From assembly GCF_025060375.1 (NCBI RefSeq), contig NZ_JANXCG010000012.1:1-64000 (forward strand): a DNA stretch of 64,000 nt. Reading direction: 5' to 3'. The position numbers and the translations under genes are program-made. Numbering within the stretch: position 1 is the first letter of the stretch; each line of letters starts with the position of its first letter. The notes beneath the pieces were generated by a model. The model was not told where the DNA came from. It made no database searches and was given only the letters and a program-made list of their open reading frames with translations. The DNA is from Meiothermus sp. (GTDB taxonomy: Bacteria; Deinococcota; Deinococci; Deinococcales; Thermaceae). Positions 11,098-22,732 of this stretch are shown here, piece after piece.

Positions 11098-12485
11098 AAA
11101 GCCTCAATCCCCACAACCTAATCCTGAACACCGACAGCTACAAGGCCAGCCACTTTGCCCAGTTTCCCAAGGGCATGACCTACGCAAGCTGGTACATCGA
11201 AAGTCGCGGCGGCGACTACAACTTCGTGCGCTTTTTTGGGCTACAGGCCTTCCTTATCGAGTACCTAAGCAAGGGGGTGAGCCTGGCCGATGTGGAGGAG
11301 GCCCGGGAGGTCTTCCTGGCTCACGGCCTGCCCTTTCCCTACGAGGGCTGGCGCTACATCGCCCAGGAGCTGGGGGGGCGGCTGCCCGTGCGCATCCGGG
11401 CAGTGCCGGAGGGGATGGTCATCCCGGTGCACAACCCCCTGGTCATCATCGAGAGCACCGACCCCAAGGTGCCCTGGCTGCCGGGCTGGCTCGAGACCGC
11501 CCTCCTGCGCGCGGTCTGGTACCCCACCACGGTCTGCACCCTTTCCTGGGCCATCAGGAACACCATCCGGGAGTACCTGGAGAAGACCGCCGACGACCCC
11601 GAGGCCGAGCTGCCCTTCAAGCTCCACGACTTTGGCGCCCGGGGGGTGAGCAGCCTGGAGAGCGCAGGGCTCGGGGGAATGGCCCACCTGGTCAACTTCC
11701 AGGGTACCGACACCGTGACCGCGCTGGTCTACGCCCGCAACTACTACGGGGCGGAGATGGCCGGCTACTCGATTCCCGCCATGGAGCACTCCACCGTGAC
11801 CAGCTTTGGGCCGGAGGGGGAGGCCCAGGCCTACCGCCAGATGATCGAGACCTTTGGCAAGCCGGGGGCGCTTTTTGCCATGGTCATAGACTCCTACAAC
11901 CGAGAGCGGGCCGTGGGGGAGATCATAGGCGAGGAGCTGCGGGAGCCCATCCGGAACTCCGGGGCGACCGCGGTGATCCGCCCCGACTCGGGCGACCCGC
12001 CCTTCGTGGTGCTGCGCACGGTGCAGACCCTGGAGGCCAAGTTCGGCGCTACCCTCAACCGCAAGGGCTACAAGGTGCTCAACGGGGTGCGGGTCATCCA
12101 GGGGGATGGGGTCAACGCGGATACCATCCGCAAGGTGCTCTTCCTGCTCGAGCAGTGGGGCTACAGCGCCTCGAACGTGGCCTTTGGTATGGGGGGAGCC
12201 CTCCTGCAGCACCCCCACCGCGACACCCAGAAGTTCGCCCAGAAGCTGCACCTGGTTACCGTGGATGGGGTGACCTACGGGGTGGGCAAGAGCCCGGTGG
12301 ACGACCCCTCCAAGCTCTCCAAAAGGGGCCGGCTGGACGTGATTAGGGACGAACGCGGCATCCGCACGGTCGAGCTGCCCCCCGAGCAGGAGGCCCCTCA
12401 CCCCCAAAGCCTCCTGCAGGTGGTCTTTGAGGACGGCGAGATCAAGAAGCGCTACACCTGGGAGGAGGTGCGGGCCAACGCCTAG
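11094..12485 (+). CDS. nadV: Nicotinamide phosphoribosyltransferase (NAMPT/NadV type)
   Basis: [54 protein letters not shown]. Confidence 0.92.
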   Translation: MKSLNPHNLILNTDSYKASHFAQFPKGMTYASWYIESRGGDYNFVRFFGLQAFLIEYLSKGVSLADVEEAREVFLAHGLPFPYEGWRYIAQELGGRLPVRIRAVPEGMVIPVHNPLVIIESTDPKVPWLPGWLETALLRAVWYPTTVCTLSWAIRNTIREYLEKTADDPEAELPFKLHDFGARGVSSLESAGLGGMAHLVNFQGTDTVTALVYARNYYGAEMAGYSIPAMEHSTVTSFGPEGEAQAYRQMIETFGKPGALFAMVIDSYNRERAVGEIIGEELREPIRNSGATAVIRPDSGDPPFVVLRTVQTLEAKFGATLNRKGYKVLNGVRVIQGDGVNADTIRKVLFLLEQWGYSASNVAFGMGGALLQHPHRDTQKFAQKLHLVTVDGVTYGVGKSPVDDPSKLSKRGRLDVIRDERGIRTVELPPEQEAPHPQSLLQVVFEDGEIKKRYTWEEVRANA

Positions 12486-13630
12486 AGGACGCTGACGCCA
12501 GGACCAGCCCAGGAGAGCCCGAAGGCCTTGGCCCAGCTCGCCCCCAGGTCGGCAAAGGTGGCCCGGGTGCCCAGGTCGGCCCCGGCCATCCCGGGTCCCA
12601 CCACCAGCAGCATCCCGTACTCCCGGGTGTGGTCGGTGCCGCGGTAGGTGGGGTCGTTGCCGTGGTCGGAGACGATGAAGAGGTAGTCCTCGGGGCCCAG
12701 GGCGGCCAGCAGCTCGGGGATGCGGGCGTCAAAGGCCGATAGGGCCTCGGCGTAGCCGCTGGGGTCGCGTCGGTGGCCGTATCTGGCATCGAAGTCCACC
12801 AGGTTGGTGAAGACCAGGCCGGCGAAGGGCTCGCGCATCAGTTCAAGGGTGCGCGCCAGCCCCTCGGCGTTGCTGCCAGCCTTGACCTCGCGGGTGAAGC
12901 CCCGGTGGGCGTAGATGTCGGGGATTTTGCCTACCCCCACCACCTCGAGCCCGGCGCCCCTAAGCTCGTCCAGCACGTTGGGAGGCGGCTCCAGGGCGAA
13001 ATCCTTGCGCAGGTCTTCGCGGCGGTAGAAGTTCCCCGGCTCGCCCTCAAAGGGGCGGGCGATCACCCGGGCGCAGGCCAGCGGCCCCACCAGCATCTCG
13101 CGGGCGGTCTGGCACCAGGCGTAAAGCGTTTCCAGGGGCACCTTGCCGGTGTGCGCGGCTACCTGGAAGACCGAGTCGGCCGAGGTGTAGACGATGGGGA
13201 AACCGGTGCGCAGATGCTCCTCGCCGTAGTCGCGGATGGCCTCGGTGCCCGAGTAGGGCCGGTTGAGCAGGTAGCCTCCTACCCCGATGCGGGCGCAGTA
13301 GGCGGCCAGGAAATCCTCCGGAAAGCCCTGGGGGAAGACCTGGAAGGGGTGCTCGAGCCGGATCCCCACAAACTCCCAGTGGCCGGTGGAGGTATCCTTG
13401 CCAGGGTTCAGCTCAACCATGCGCCCGAAAGCGCCCAGAGGCGCTCCCACCTGGGGGAGGGTGTGCACCCCAGGCACCGAGCCCAGCCCCAGCGAGGCCA
13501 GGTGGGGTAGCTCGAGGCCGGTCTTGAGCACGGTGTGGTCCAGCGTGTCGGCCCCTTCGTCGCCAAACCGTGCGGCGTCGGGCAGATAACCCAGGCCCAC
13601 CGAATCCAGCACGATGGTGGTGATTTTCAT
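12482..13630 (-). CDS. deoB: Phosphopentomutase
   Basis: [51 protein letters not shown] alkaline-phosphatase superfamily motif. Confidence 0.93.
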   Translation of the reverse strand: MKITTIVLDSVGLGYLPDAARFGDEGADTLDHTVLKTGLELPHLASLGLGSVPGVHTLPQVGAPLGAFGRMVELNPGKDTSTGHWEFVGIRLEHPFQVFPQGFPEDFLAAYCARIGVGGYLLNRPYSGTEAIRDYGEEHLRTGFPIVYTSADSVFQVAAHTGKVPLETLYAWCQTAREMLVGPLACARVIARPFEGEPGNFYRREDLRKDFALEPPPNVLDELRGAGLEVVGVGKIPDIYAHRGFTREVKAGSNAEGLARTLELMREPFAGLVFTNLVDFDARYGHRRDPSGYAEALSAFDARIPELLAALGPEDYLFIVSDHGNDPTYRGTDHTREYGMLLVVGPGMAGADLGTRATFADLGASWAKAFGLSWAGPGVSVL

Positions 13631-13651
13631 GCCCCCAGCATAGAGCAGGGG

Positions 13652-14551
13652 TCAGGAAGCCAGCATTTCCCGCAGGGCGTCGGCAGCGGGGTTGCCTGCC
13701 TCTTTGGGGTAGATGAGCCAGAAAAGCCGCCTCAGCTCCATCCCCTTGATGCGCAGGGTTCGCAGGTTGCCCACCTTTAGGTTGGGCCGCACCACCACGC
13801 TCGAGACGATGCCCACCCCAGCCCCTTCTAGCACCAGCCGCTTGGTCACCTCGTGGTTGTCGGTATAGAAGACCGGGTTAATCTCCAGTCCGGCCTGCTC
13901 GAGCGCCGAGCCCAAGACGCGGTAGGTCATGGCCCCCGGCTCGCGCACAATCAGCGGAACCTTGGCCAGCTGCTCGGGCTCAACCTCCTCCCTTTTTGCC
14001 CAGGGGTGCTCGGGGGGCACAATCAGCACCAGCTCATCCTCGTAGAAGAGGGTGCGCTCAAAGCCCTCCATGTGCTCTACCGCCTCCACCACGGCCATCT
14101 CGATCTCGCCCTGCAAAAGCCGCCGGGTGAGCTGCTCGGAGCTGCCGCTTTCCAGCCTGATGCGAATTTCTGGATGCAGCCGCTTGAACTCGGTCAGGTA
14201 GCGGGGGAGCACGTACACCGCCATGGTGGTGGCCGCCCCGATCTCCACTTGGCCTCGCTCGAGCCGCCCAATGGCTTGGGCGGCCTGCATGAACTCCTCC
14301 AGGGCCTGCACAGCCCGCCGCGCCTCGGGGAGCAGGTTCTGTCCGGTCTTGGTCAGCACCAGCCGGCGGCCCTGGCGGTGGAAGAGGGCTCGGCCGATTT
14401 GGGCCTCTAGGGCCCGTAGGTGCTGGCTCACGCCGGGCTGGGTCATGCCCAAGCTCAGGGCTGCGCGGCCCACGCTGCCTTCCTGGACCACACACAAAAA
14501 AACCCGCAGGGACTGAGGGTTGGGGAAGGGGCGCCGCTCTAGCATAAGCAA
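13652..14551 (-). CDS. LysR-family transcriptional regulator (CysB/CbbR-like)
   Basis: [50 protein letters not shown]. Confidence 0.9.
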   Translation of the reverse strand: MLMLERRPFPNPQSLRVFLCVVQEGSVGRAALSLGMTQPGVSQHLRALEAQIGRALFHRQGRRLVLTKTGQNLLPEARRAVQALEEFMQAAQAIGRLERGQVEIGAATTMAVYVLPRYLTEFKRLHPEIRIRLESGSSEQLTRRLLQGEIEMAVVEAVEHMEGFERTLFYEDELVLIVPPEHPWAKREEVEPEQLAKVPLIVREPGAMTYRVLGSALEQAGLEINPVFYTDNHEVTKRLVLEGAGVGIVSSVVVRPNLKVGNLRTLRIKGMELRRLFWLIYPKEAGNPAADALREMLAS

Positions 14552-14742
14552 AGATTATCAAAAATCCCCAAAGCAACCCCGCACTACTTATCAATGGGCC
14601 CTCACCCAGGGCCTCCGGCTGCGGCCCTGAGCGGCCCCTCGCCCTCCTGCGTGCCCATTGGAGCCACCCCACCCCTCACCGCTTGCCATCGCGTATCATC
14701 TACGTATGCGCGAGCAGGCCATTCGAAAAGGAGCCTCGGCCT

Positions 14743-15417
14743 ATGCCTAAACTTCTGGTGGCCCCCTCCATCCTCACCGCCGACTTCGCCCGGCTAGGGG
14801 AGCAGATCCAGGAAGCCGAGGCGGCAGGGGTAGACTGGATTCACCTGGACGTGATGGACGGGCGTTTTGTGCCCAACCTGACCTTTGGCCCTTTGGTGGT
14901 GGAGGCTGTTCGTAGGGTTACCAGGCTCCCTCTGGACGTGCACCTGATGATTGTAGAGCCCGAGCGCTACCTGCGGGACTTTGCCCAGGCCGGTGCCGAC
15001 TGGATTACGGTTCACTTTGAGGCCACCCCTCACGCTCACCGGGCGGTGCAGCAGGTGAAGGAGCTGGGCAAAAGGGCCGGTCTGGCCATCAACCCGGCCA
15101 CGCCCCTGGAGTCCCTGCTGCCCCTGCTGCCTGAGCTCGACCTGGCCCTTCTGATGAGCGTGAACCCTGGCTTCGGTGGTCAGAGATACATCCCCGGAAC
15201 CACCGAGCGCATCCGCCGCTTGGCTGGGCTGCGCGAGCACATGAACCCGGCCTGCTTGGTAGAGGTGGACGGAGGTATCAAGCCTGAGAACGTCGCCGAG
15301 GTCTACCGGGCTGGGGCGGATGTGGTGGTGGTGGGCAGCGCTTTGTTCAACAACCGGCCGGTGGCCGAGAACATGGAGAAACTCCTAGGAAGGGTGTATG
15401 CCGTTGGCCCCAGGTGA
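14743..15417 (+). CDS. rpe: Ribulose-phosphate 3-epimerase
   Basis: [51 protein letters not shown]. Confidence 0.95.
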   Translation: MPKLLVAPSILTADFARLGEQIQEAEAAGVDWIHLDVMDGRFVPNLTFGPLVVEAVRRVTRLPLDVHLMIVEPERYLRDFAQAGADWITVHFEATPHAHRAVQQVKELGKRAGLAINPATPLESLLPLLPELDLALLMSVNPGFGGQRYIPGTTERIRRLAGLREHMNPACLVEVDGGIKPENVAEVYRAGADVVVVGSALFNNRPVAENMEKLLGRVYAVGPR

Positions 15418-15616
15418 GGACGCGCTGGAGAAGGCGCAAGGGGAAGGCTACGCTGCACCCAGCCGTGGCGCCGACCTGCCCCCGACCTTTGCCGCGGGCA
15501 TCCGCAAGGTGGTGATGGGCAGCCCCAAGGGGTTCGGCCCGCGTAAAATAGGGGCGGGAGCACCTGAAGCAGGTCTCCGTTGGGGGGTTTGGGCTAGTGG
15601 GGAGGGTGGGAAGGGT

Positions 15617-16096
15617 TTGAACCGCCTTGAACAGCTCATCCAGGGCCTGCTCTGGCAGGCCCGCTGGGTTATGCTCCTACCGGTGGTGGGCCTCCTGGTC
15701 GGTGCGGTTTACTTCGCGGTGCAGACCGCGGTGGAGGTCTGGCGGGCCCTGAGCCTGGGTAGCCTGGAAAAGGCCCTGCCCCTCATGGTGGGCGCGGTGG
15801 ATCTGGCCCTTCTGGCCGCGGTGCTCATCATCTTTGCGCTTGGTATCTATGAGCTTTTTATTGCAGAAGTGAACCGCTCGGAAGGGATCAACAATGTGCT
15901 GGTGGTGCGCAGCCTGAACGACCTGAAGACCAAGCTGGGCCAGGTCATCCTGATGATCCTGGTGGTGAAGTTCTTTGAGAAAGCCCAGGCCTTCTCCCCT
16001 AAGGGGGCGCTGGACTTTCTTTACTACGCTGGGGCAGTGGCCCTTCTGGGGGCAGCTTTGTGGCTGGTACAGGCCAAGGATAAGGCGGAAAAATAA
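15617..16096 (+). CDS. YqhA/UPF0114 family membrane protein
   Basis: VVGLLVGAVYFAVQ...IFALGIYELFI...LVVRSLNDLKTKLGQVILMILVVKFFE; probable TTG start. Confidence 0.75.
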   Translation: MNRLEQLIQGLLWQARWVMLLPVVGLLVGAVYFAVQTAVEVWRALSLGSLEKALPLMVGAVDLALLAAVLIIFALGIYELFIAEVNRSEGINNVLVVRSLNDLKTKLGQVILMILVVKFFEKAQAFSPKGALDFLYYAGAVALLGAALWLVQAKDKAEK

Positions 16097-16188
16097 CCGC
16101 TGGTTACTAAGCGAATAACCACGAGTTAATCAGCAATCACTTGCAGGAAGGGCTTTTTCGGTCATACTGTTGGGGGGAGGTGAACAGC

Positions 16189-16659
16189 TTGCGCAGAGTT
16201 AAGCTTATCTTGAAAGCCGCTTTGGTCCTGGGACTGGGGGCGCACCTCCTTGGCGCCCAGAACGCCCTTGCCCAGGCCACCCCCCTCTACGCCCAGTGCC
16301 AGGGCTGCCACCAAGCCAACGGGGCTGGGATTCCCGGGGTCTTCCCCCCGCTGGCAGGCCATGTGCCTGAGATACTGGCCGTCAAAGGCGGCCGGGAGTA
16401 CCTGATCCAGACCTTGCTCTACGGCCTGCAGGGGCAGATCACCGTCAAGGGGAACAGGTACCAGGGTGTGATGCCAGCCTACGCCCAGCTCAAGGACGAG
16501 GAGATTGCCGCCCTCCTAAACCACATCTCCACCCAGTGGGGCAACAGGTTCCCCCCTGGTCAGGGGCCCTTTACCGCTGCTGAGGTCAGGGCTCAGCGGG
16601 CCAAGCCCATGACCGCGGCCCAGGTGCTGGAGGCCCGCAACAAGCTCGGCCTCAAGTAG
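16189..16659 (+). CDS. Secreted c-type cytochrome (class I)
   Basis: Signal peptide then CQGCH heme motif; GIPGVFPPLAGH, MPAYAQLKDEEIAALLNHI; start approximate. Confidence 0.8.
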   Translation: MRRVKLILKAALVLGLGAHLLGAQNALAQATPLYAQCQGCHQANGAGIPGVFPPLAGHVPEILAVKGGREYLIQTLLYGLQGQITVKGNRYQGVMPAYAQLKDEEIAALLNHISTQWGNRFPPGQGPFTAAEVRAQRAKPMTAAQVLEARNKLGLK

Positions 16660-16680
16660 CCCCCGCCCGACGGGTAGGAC

Positions 16681-16708
16681 CGCCCAGGGAGCCCCCTGGG
16701 CGTGTTTT
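16681..16708 (+). terminator. Rho-independent terminator
   Basis: CGCCCAGGG-AGCC-CCCTGGGCG-TGTTTT. Confidence 0.8.
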
Positions 16709-16715
16709 GGTGGGG

Positions 16716-17336
16716 CTACTCCGGTAGGTAAAGCCGGCCGCGAACGGCGGCGATGGCCAGCTCATGGCCCAGCTCCTGTCCTACCCTTTGGTAGGCGCTC
16801 ACCCACTCCTCGTCGCTCATCTCGCTGTCGGTGACCAGCCGCAGGAGCAGGTTGTAGGCGTGGGTGCCCTCGGCTAGGGCCCGCGCGGCGTCAGTAAGGC
16901 TAGCTGCGTCTTTGAGCTCCCGCATCAGCGCCAGGGCGTCAAATTGCACTGTGGAAAGGGGCAAAAACTCCTCTGCGCCTCGGTAGGCCAGGCTGCTCAC
17001 CCGCTCCAGCACCCCTACAGCCCTGCTTCGCAGGGCAGCCTCCTCCAGGGCCTGGCGGTGGGCCCTCAGGGCCCCTAGGGCTTTTGGTAAGTCCGGCTCG
17101 AGCGGGGCTGGTAGGATGCGCTGGACCCGCTCGAGCCAACCTTCAAAGGCTTTGGTGGCCTCAATGAGGGGCGCTGCCGCGCCAGGGGAGGGCGGCTGGC
17201 CTTGCTCGAGCCGCTCCGCGGTCTGGCGCAAAGCCTGGGCCAGCTCGCCCAGCCGCTCCTGCAGCACCAGTCCCTCGTTCAGCAGGCTTTCTACCTCGCC
17301 GATGCATTCTGGCCCTTCAGGCGGTGCGGTGGCCAT
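16716..17336 (-). CDS. Hypothetical helical protein
   Basis: ORF from MATAPPEGPECIGEVESLLNEGLVLQERLGELAQALRQ; no recognised family. Confidence 0.6.
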   Translation of the reverse strand: MATAPPEGPECIGEVESLLNEGLVLQERLGELAQALRQTAERLEQGQPPSPGAAAPLIEATKAFEGWLERVQRILPAPLEPDLPKALGALRAHRQALEEAALRSRAVGVLERVSSLAYRGAEEFLPLSTVQFDALALMRELKDAASLTDAARALAEGTHAYNLLLRLVTDSEMSDEEWVSAYQRVGQELGHELAIAAVRGRLYLPE

Positions 17337-17376
17337 GGTTGGCCTTAGTCTACACCCAGATGTGCTATAAGGGGCT

Positions 17377-18054
17377 ATGGCTTTGGACCTGCTGGTGATA
17401 GCACCCCATCCTGACGACGGCGAGCTGGGCTGTGGAGGTCTTCTGGCCAGGGCTAGGGCAGAGGGGCAGAGCACGGGCGTCCTCGACCTAACCCGGGGCG
17501 AGATGGGCTCCAAGGGCGACGCAACTGTCCGGGCTCAGGAGGCAGCCGAGGCGGCTCGGATTCTGGGCCTGGACTATCGGGGCAACCTAGGGCTACCGGA
17601 TGGAGGACTGGCCGATACCGAGCCCCAGCGCAGGACGTTGGCTGAGGCCCTGCGGGCCCTAGCCCCTCGGGTGGTGCTGGCCCCCCTCGAGGCCGACCGT
17701 CACCCCGACCACACCGCGGCCCACCGGCTTGTGCTGGCCGCGGTTCACCTAGCCAGGCTACCCAAGGCCCCTCTGGGGGGAAGGCCTCATCGGGTGGAAC
17801 ACCTTTTCTTCTACCCAGGCAACTACCCTGCCATGCCCAACCTGGCGGTGGACGTTACCGAGTTCATAGGGGTTTGGGAGGCTGCAGTGCGCGTCTACCG
17901 AAGCCAGTTTGAGGGCGAGCGGGTCTCTGAAACCGTGCACGAAGGGGGGGTGGAGGCCCGGCTTGCCCTCAGGCGCTATTGGGGCAACCTGCTGGGGGTG
18001 GGCTACGCAGAGCCGCTGGTGAGCCCTCTGCCCTGGTTGTTTCGGCCCTGGTAG
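17377..18054 (+). CDS. bshB1: PIG-L family deacetylase, bacillithiol biosynthesis BshB1-like
   Basis: MALDLLVIAPHPDDGELGCGG, LDLTRGEMGSKG, LEADRHPDHTAAHRL. Confidence 0.85.
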   Translation: MALDLLVIAPHPDDGELGCGGLLARARAEGQSTGVLDLTRGEMGSKGDATVRAQEAAEAARILGLDYRGNLGLPDGGLADTEPQRRTLAEALRALAPRVVLAPLEADRHPDHTAAHRLVLAAVHLARLPKAPLGGRPHRVEHLFFYPGNYPAMPNLAVDVTEFIGVWEAAVRVYRSQFEGERVSETVHEGGVEARLALRRYWGNLLGVGYAEPLVSPLPWLFRPW

Positions 18055-18062
18055 CGGCGCGG

Positions 18063-18111
18063 TTGACGCAAAGGGGTGCCTTCGTATATAGTTCGTTTGC
18101 TGAACTTACTA
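18063..18111 (+). promoter_or_regulatory. Promoter TTGACG-N16-TATATA with overlapping inverted repeat TAGTTCGTT-TGCTG-AACTTACTA (possible ROK operator)
   Basis: -35 18063..18068, -10 18085..18090; inverted repeat 18089..18111 with 7/9 arm match. Confidence 0.5.
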
Positions 18112-18221
18112 AGTGCCCCGCCTTGGGAAGCCCTGTGGTCTGAGCTGGCCTGCCATCTGTTTGGCCTGCGCCCCTTCCTAGGGCAAGCGATGGGTAGACG
18201 CCTATTCTTTGAAAAGACGCC

Positions 18222-19421
18222 GTGGCCCGCCTTACACCCCTTGACCAGCACAGCATCAAGCGGCAGAACCGCCGCCGCATACTGGAGGCCCTTAGGCGCA
18301 GCGGGCCCATCAGCCGGGCGACGCTGGCCCGGGCAGTAGGGCTGACCAAGAGCACGGTCTCCTCGCTGGTTCAGGAGATGCTCGAGGAGGGCCTGCTGAG
18401 CGAGGGCGCCCCGCAAAGCGTGGGGCCGGGGCGTCCTGGGACACGTTTGGAGATTCGTGGCGAGAGCACCCTGGCCCTGGGGGTTGAACTGGGGGTGGAG
18501 AACACACAGGCCATCGTGCTGGACCTGAACAACCGCACCCATGGGGCCTGGAACTGGGCGGTGAGCCCTGAGACCCCCCTCGCCCAGCGGCTTCAGGAGC
18601 TTGCTACAGAAGTTCGGCGTCGCGTTCCGGACCCCTCGAGGTTGCTGGGGGTAGGCCTGACCCTCCCTGGGGTGGTGAATGAGCGGGTCCTGCTCTATGC
18701 CCCAGGTCTAGGCTGGCGCAACGAGCGCCCTGCGGAGATGCTCGAGGCCCTGCTGGGGCTTCCCGTGCTGGTGGAAAACGATGCCAACGCTGCGGCGCTA
18801 GGGGAGACCTTTTGGAACGAATGCCAAAGCCCGCTGCTGTACGTTGTGCTGACCACCGGCTTGGGCACGGGTCTGGTGGTGGAGGGTCAGGTCTACCGGG
18901 GTCGGTTTGGGGCAGCAGGGGAGTTGGGCCACTGGCTTTCTGGGCAGGCTAGGAGCCGCAAGGAAGCCCAGGACGCTGAAGACGCTCTGTCGCTTAGGGC
19001 GATGCTCAAGAGCTATCAGGCCGCGAGCGGCCGCAAGGAGGACTTTTGGGTGCTGTTGGGGCGGGCGCAGGTTGAGGATGCCTACGCCCTGGCTGCTCTT
19101 GACCGCTTGGCCCGGGAGTTGGGCCGCTTCGTGGCCAACCTCTGCGTGGCCTTTGACCCGGCGGTGGTGGTGCTGGGGGGGCCTGGTGCGGAGGCCTGGC
19201 CTTGGCTGGAGGCCCCTTTGCGCCAGACTCTTCGAGACCTGGCCTTCCTCCCCGAACACGCCGAACTGCCCATAAAGCCCAGCGCATTTGGGCACCTGGC
19301 CCCGGCCATGGGCGCTGCTGCCTTGGTGTTGCAGCGCTTTTTAGCAAATGGCGGGTCCCGGTTGCGGAGTCCGCCAACCTCCCACCGGGTGGCCCCATCA
19401 ACGGTTGGCGCATGGCAGTGA
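18222..19421 (+). CDS. ROK-family transcriptional regulator
   Basis: N-terminal [47 protein letters not shown] domain [29 protein letters not shown]. Confidence 0.9.
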   Translation: MARLTPLDQHSIKRQNRRRILEALRRSGPISRATLARAVGLTKSTVSSLVQEMLEEGLLSEGAPQSVGPGRPGTRLEIRGESTLALGVELGVENTQAIVLDLNNRTHGAWNWAVSPETPLAQRLQELATEVRRRVPDPSRLLGVGLTLPGVVNERVLLYAPGLGWRNERPAEMLEALLGLPVLVENDANAAALGETFWNECQSPLLYVVLTTGLGTGLVVEGQVYRGRFGAAGELGHWLSGQARSRKEAQDAEDALSLRAMLKSYQAASGRKEDFWVLLGRAQVEDAYALAALDRLARELGRFVANLCVAFDPAVVVLGGPGAEAWPWLEAPLRQTLRDLAFLPEHAELPIKPSAFGHLAPAMGAAALVLQRFLANGGSRLRSPPTSHRVAPSTVGAWQ

Positions 19422-19438
19422 AAAAAGGAGGCTCAACG

Positions 19439-20674
19439 ATGCGGAATTGGCTTTTATCCCTGGTTTTGCTCCTCGGTTCCCTGGGAATGGCCCAGTCCGG
19501 AAAACTGGAGATTTTCTCCTGGTGGGCCGGTGATGAGGGTCCAGCCCTGCAAGCCCTCATTGACCTGTACAAGCGGCGCTACCCAAACGTGGAGGTTATC
19601 AACGCCACGGTGACTGGGGGCGCAGGGGTCAACGCCCGGGCGGTGCTCAAGACCCGGATGCTGGGGGGTGATCCCCCGGACAGCTTCCAGGTGCACGCTG
19701 GGCAGGAGCTGATTGGCACCTGGGTGGTGGCCGACCGGATGGAGGATCTAACCCCCCTCTTCCGCCAGGAAGGCTGGCTGGATAAGTTCCCTAAGGGGCT
19801 CATAGAGCTTATCTCCTACAAAGGCAAGATCTACAGCGTTCCGGTGAACATTCACCGCTCCAATGTGATGTGGTACATTCCGGCCAAGCTGCGGGAGTGG
19901 GGTGTACAGCCGCCCAAGACCTGGGCTGAGTTCCTCACCGTTTGCCGAACCCTGAAGGGCAAGGGTCTAGAGGCCCCATTGGCCCTTGGCGAAAACTGGA
20001 CGCAACAGCACCTTTGGGAGTCGGTAGCCCTGGGGGTGCTGGGTGCGGCCGACTACGCTAACCTTTGGACCGGTAAGCTCCGCTTTACTGACCCCAAGGC
20101 GGTAGCGGTGTGGAATACCTTTGGCCAGGTTCTGGACTGCGCCAATAAGGACGCTGCTGGCCTCTCCTGGCAGCAGGCGGTAGACCGAATGCTGGAAGGT
20201 AAGGCTGCCTTCAACATCATGGGCGACTGGGCGGCGGGCTACATGACCACCACCAAGGGCCTCAAGCCCGGTCAGGACTTCGGCTGGGCCCCTGCGCCAA
20301 GTACTGCGGGTGTGTTCATGATGCTCTCCGACTCCTTTGGCCTGCCCAAAGGGGTGAAAAACCGCACCAACACCATCAACTGGCTGCGCCTTTTGGGTTC
20401 CAAAGAGGGGCAGGATACCTTCAACCCCCTCAAGGGATCCATTGCTGCCCGCACCGACTCTGACCCCAGCAAGTACAACGCCTACCTGCAGTCCGCGATG
20501 CGCGACTGGAGGACCAACCGCATCGTGGGTTCGCTGGTGCACGGTGCGGTGGCTCCAGAGTCCTTCATGAGCCAGTTTGGCACGGTGATGGAGATCTACC
20601 TCTCCAGCCGCAACGCCCAGGCGGCGGCCAACGCGGCTCAGGCCATCGCCAACCAGGTACGGTTGGGTCAGTAA
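19439..20674 (+). CDS. Glucose/mannose-type ABC transporter substrate-binding protein
   Basis: [81 protein letters not shown]; strongly resembles the Thermus glucose-binding protein. Confidence 0.92.
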   Translation: MRNWLLSLVLLLGSLGMAQSGKLEIFSWWAGDEGPALQALIDLYKRRYPNVEVINATVTGGAGVNARAVLKTRMLGGDPPDSFQVHAGQELIGTWVVADRMEDLTPLFRQEGWLDKFPKGLIELISYKGKIYSVPVNIHRSNVMWYIPAKLREWGVQPPKTWAEFLTVCRTLKGKGLEAPLALGENWTQQHLWESVALGVLGAADYANLWTGKLRFTDPKAVAVWNTFGQVLDCANKDAAGLSWQQAVDRMLEGKAAFNIMGDWAAGYMTTTKGLKPGQDFGWAPAPSTAGVFMMLSDSFGLPKGVKNRTNTINWLRLLGSKEGQDTFNPLKGSIAARTDSDPSKYNAYLQSAMRDWRTNRIVGSLVHGAVAPESFMSQFGTVMEIYLSSRNAQAAANAAQAIANQVRLGQ

Positions 20675-20681
20675 TTTCCTT

Positions 20682-20714
20682 GGGGCGGGCCCAGCAAAGG
20701 GCCCGCCCCTTTTT
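20682..20714 (+). terminator. Perfect hairpin + T-tract between SBP and permease genes
   Basis: GGGGCGGGCCC-AGCAAA-GGGCCCGCCCC-TTTTT. Confidence 0.85.
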
Positions 20715-20755
20715 CAGAACACCGGGTGAAAGCCCGGTAAGGCTACGAGGCTGCA

Positions 20756-21880
20756 ATGCGCTGGTTCAGAAACAAAGACACCCTCTATGGGTTCCTGGTA
20801 CTCCTGCCTTCGCTGGTTCTGCTGGGTGTTTTCGTCTACGGCTTCATCCTGCAGACTTTTCTGACCTCCCTCACCGACTGGGGGCGGGACCCCACCCAGG
20901 CCCTCTCGGCCAACCCTCAGATCAACCTGATCGGTTTTGAGAACTACCGTGAACTCTTCACCGGTTTTGTAGATGCGCGCTTTCGCCAGGACCTGGTCAA
21001 CACCTTCTTCTTTACCCTTTTTTTTATCCTGGGCTGCATAGGGTTGGGCTTAGGCCTGGCCATCGCCCTGGACCGGGCGCCGCGAGGTGAAGGCTTTTTC
21101 CGCACGGTCTTTCTCTTCCCAATGTCCCTCTCCTTTATTGTGACCGGCACCATTTGGCGCTGGATGCTGCAGCCTGAGGGGGGGGTCAACCAGCTTCCCA
21201 CCCTGGTAGGTCTTCCCAAGGGGACGTTTGCCTGGCTCACCAGCCGCGATCAAGTCTGGCGTTTTAGTTGGAATGACCTACCCTTTTTCACGGGGCTGAC
21301 TGTGGGATTGGTGCTCCTTTTGGTCGCCATAGCGGCTTTCCGGGCAGGGGAGCGGAAGAGGGGTTTGATGGCCTCGGTTTCGGCGGGTGTGTTGTTCCTT
21401 TGGGCCTTTACCCTTGGTCGGGCCCTGAAGCCCCTGCCCTACGATGAACTGCACGGGTTTAACCTGGCCTTCATCGGCATCATCCTGGCGGCGGTTTGGC
21501 AGATGTCGGGCTATACTATGGCCCTTTACCTGGCAGGGTTGCGGGGCATACCCGAGGAGCTCCGGGAGGCTGCCCGGGTGGACGGGGCCACCGAGTGGCA
21601 GCTTTACCGGCACGTCATCCTGCCCATGCTGGCCCCCATCACCCTCTCAGCGGTGATCATCCTAGGGCATATCTCGCTCAAAATCTTCGATCTGGTCTTT
21701 GCAATGGCTGGAGCCGACAACGCCCCCACCGATGTGCCGGCCCTGCTGATGTACCTCACCACTTTCCGGGCTAACCAGATTGCCAAGGGAGCGGCCATCG
21801 GGATGGTGCTTTTGGTCATGGTGGCTTTGGTGATTGTGCCCTACCTGTACCGCCAGCTCAAGGGGGAGGTGCGCAGATGA
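20756..21880 (+). CDS. Sugar ABC transporter permease (CUT1, MalF-like)
   Basis: Multi-TM with [29 protein letters not shown] loop. Confidence 0.9.
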   Translation: MRWFRNKDTLYGFLVLLPSLVLLGVFVYGFILQTFLTSLTDWGRDPTQALSANPQINLIGFENYRELFTGFVDARFRQDLVNTFFFTLFFILGCIGLGLGLAIALDRAPRGEGFFRTVFLFPMSLSFIVTGTIWRWMLQPEGGVNQLPTLVGLPKGTFAWLTSRDQVWRFSWNDLPFFTGLTVGLVLLLVAIAAFRAGERKRGLMASVSAGVLFLWAFTLGRALKPLPYDELHGFNLAFIGIILAAVWQMSGYTMALYLAGLRGIPEELREAARVDGATEWQLYRHVILPMLAPITLSAVIILGHISLKIFDLVFAMAGADNAPTDVPALLMYLTTFRANQIAKGAAIGMVLLVMVALVIVPYLYRQLKGEVRR

Positions 21881-22689
21881 TAGGCCGTGCCCTTCAGTAC
21901 ACCTTTCTCCTTTTGGCTACGCTGTTCTTCCTGCTGCCGGTCTATCTGGTGGTGGTCACTGCCTTCAAGGAGCCTTCGGCTATCAGTTTAAGCACCACCT
22001 GGCAACTGCCTGACCGTTGGTACTGGGAGAGTTTTGCGCAGGCCTGGAACGCCTTTTTGCCAAAGCTACAGAACAGCTTTTTCCTCACCGTCACCGCTAC
22101 CCTTCTCTCGGCCGTTCTAGGCTCACTGAACGGGTATGTGCTGGCCAAGTGGCGTTTCCCTGGGGCCAACATCGTCTTTCCCCTGATGCTTTTTGGTATG
22201 TTCATCCCTTACCAGGCGGTGCTGATACCGCTGTTTCAGTTTGTTCGTGATATTGGGCTAGGGGGGAGTCTTTGGGGATTGATTCTTGTGCATGTGGTGT
22301 ATGGCCTGCCCATCACCACCCTTATCTTCCGCAACTACTACGCGGAGATTCCCGACGAGTTGGTGGAGGCGGCCCGGATAGACGGCGCCGGTTTTTTTGG
22401 TATTTATCGCAGAATTGTCCTACCCCTATCGTTGCCTGGGTTTGTGGTGGTGATTATCTGGCAGTTCACCCAGATCTGGAACGAGTTTCTGTTCGCTGTG
22501 ACGCTGGTGAGCAGTCCAGCCAACCAGCCCATCACCGTTGCCTTAGCCCAGCTTGCGGGGGGTGAGGCGGTAAAGTGGAACCTGCCCATGGCTGGGGCCT
22601 TGTTGGCAGCTCTGCCCACGCTTCTGGTCTACATCTTCTTGGGGCGCTACTTCATTCGGGGCCTTCTGGCAGGCTCGGTGAAGGGGTAG
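21877..22689 (+). CDS. Sugar ABC transporter permease (CUT1, MalG-like)
   Basis: [32 protein letters not shown] loop; overlaps the upstream gene by 4 bp. Confidence 0.9.
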   Translation: MIGRALQYTFLLLATLFFLLPVYLVVVTAFKEPSAISLSTTWQLPDRWYWESFAQAWNAFLPKLQNSFFLTVTATLLSAVLGSLNGYVLAKWRFPGANIVFPLMLFGMFIPYQAVLIPLFQFVRDIGLGGSLWGLILVHVVYGLPITTLIFRNYYAEIPDELVEAARIDGAGFFGIYRRIVLPLSLPGFVVVIIWQFTQIWNEFLFAVTLVSSPANQPITVALAQLAGGEAVKWNLPMAGALLAALPTLLVYIFLGRYFIRGLLAGSVKG

Positions 22690-22732
22690 ACCGAGGGGGA
22701 GCTGCTATGATGGGGGAGGTTTTGGAGGTGCT

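Noticed and set aside
11265-12407. 380-aa antisense ORF over the NAMPT gene
   Set aside because: No family features; mirrors codon bias of the real + strand gene.
19202-19438. 79-aa N-terminal extension of the glucose-binding protein ORF
   Set aside because: Overlaps the ROK gene; a canonical signal peptide starts at ATG 19439.
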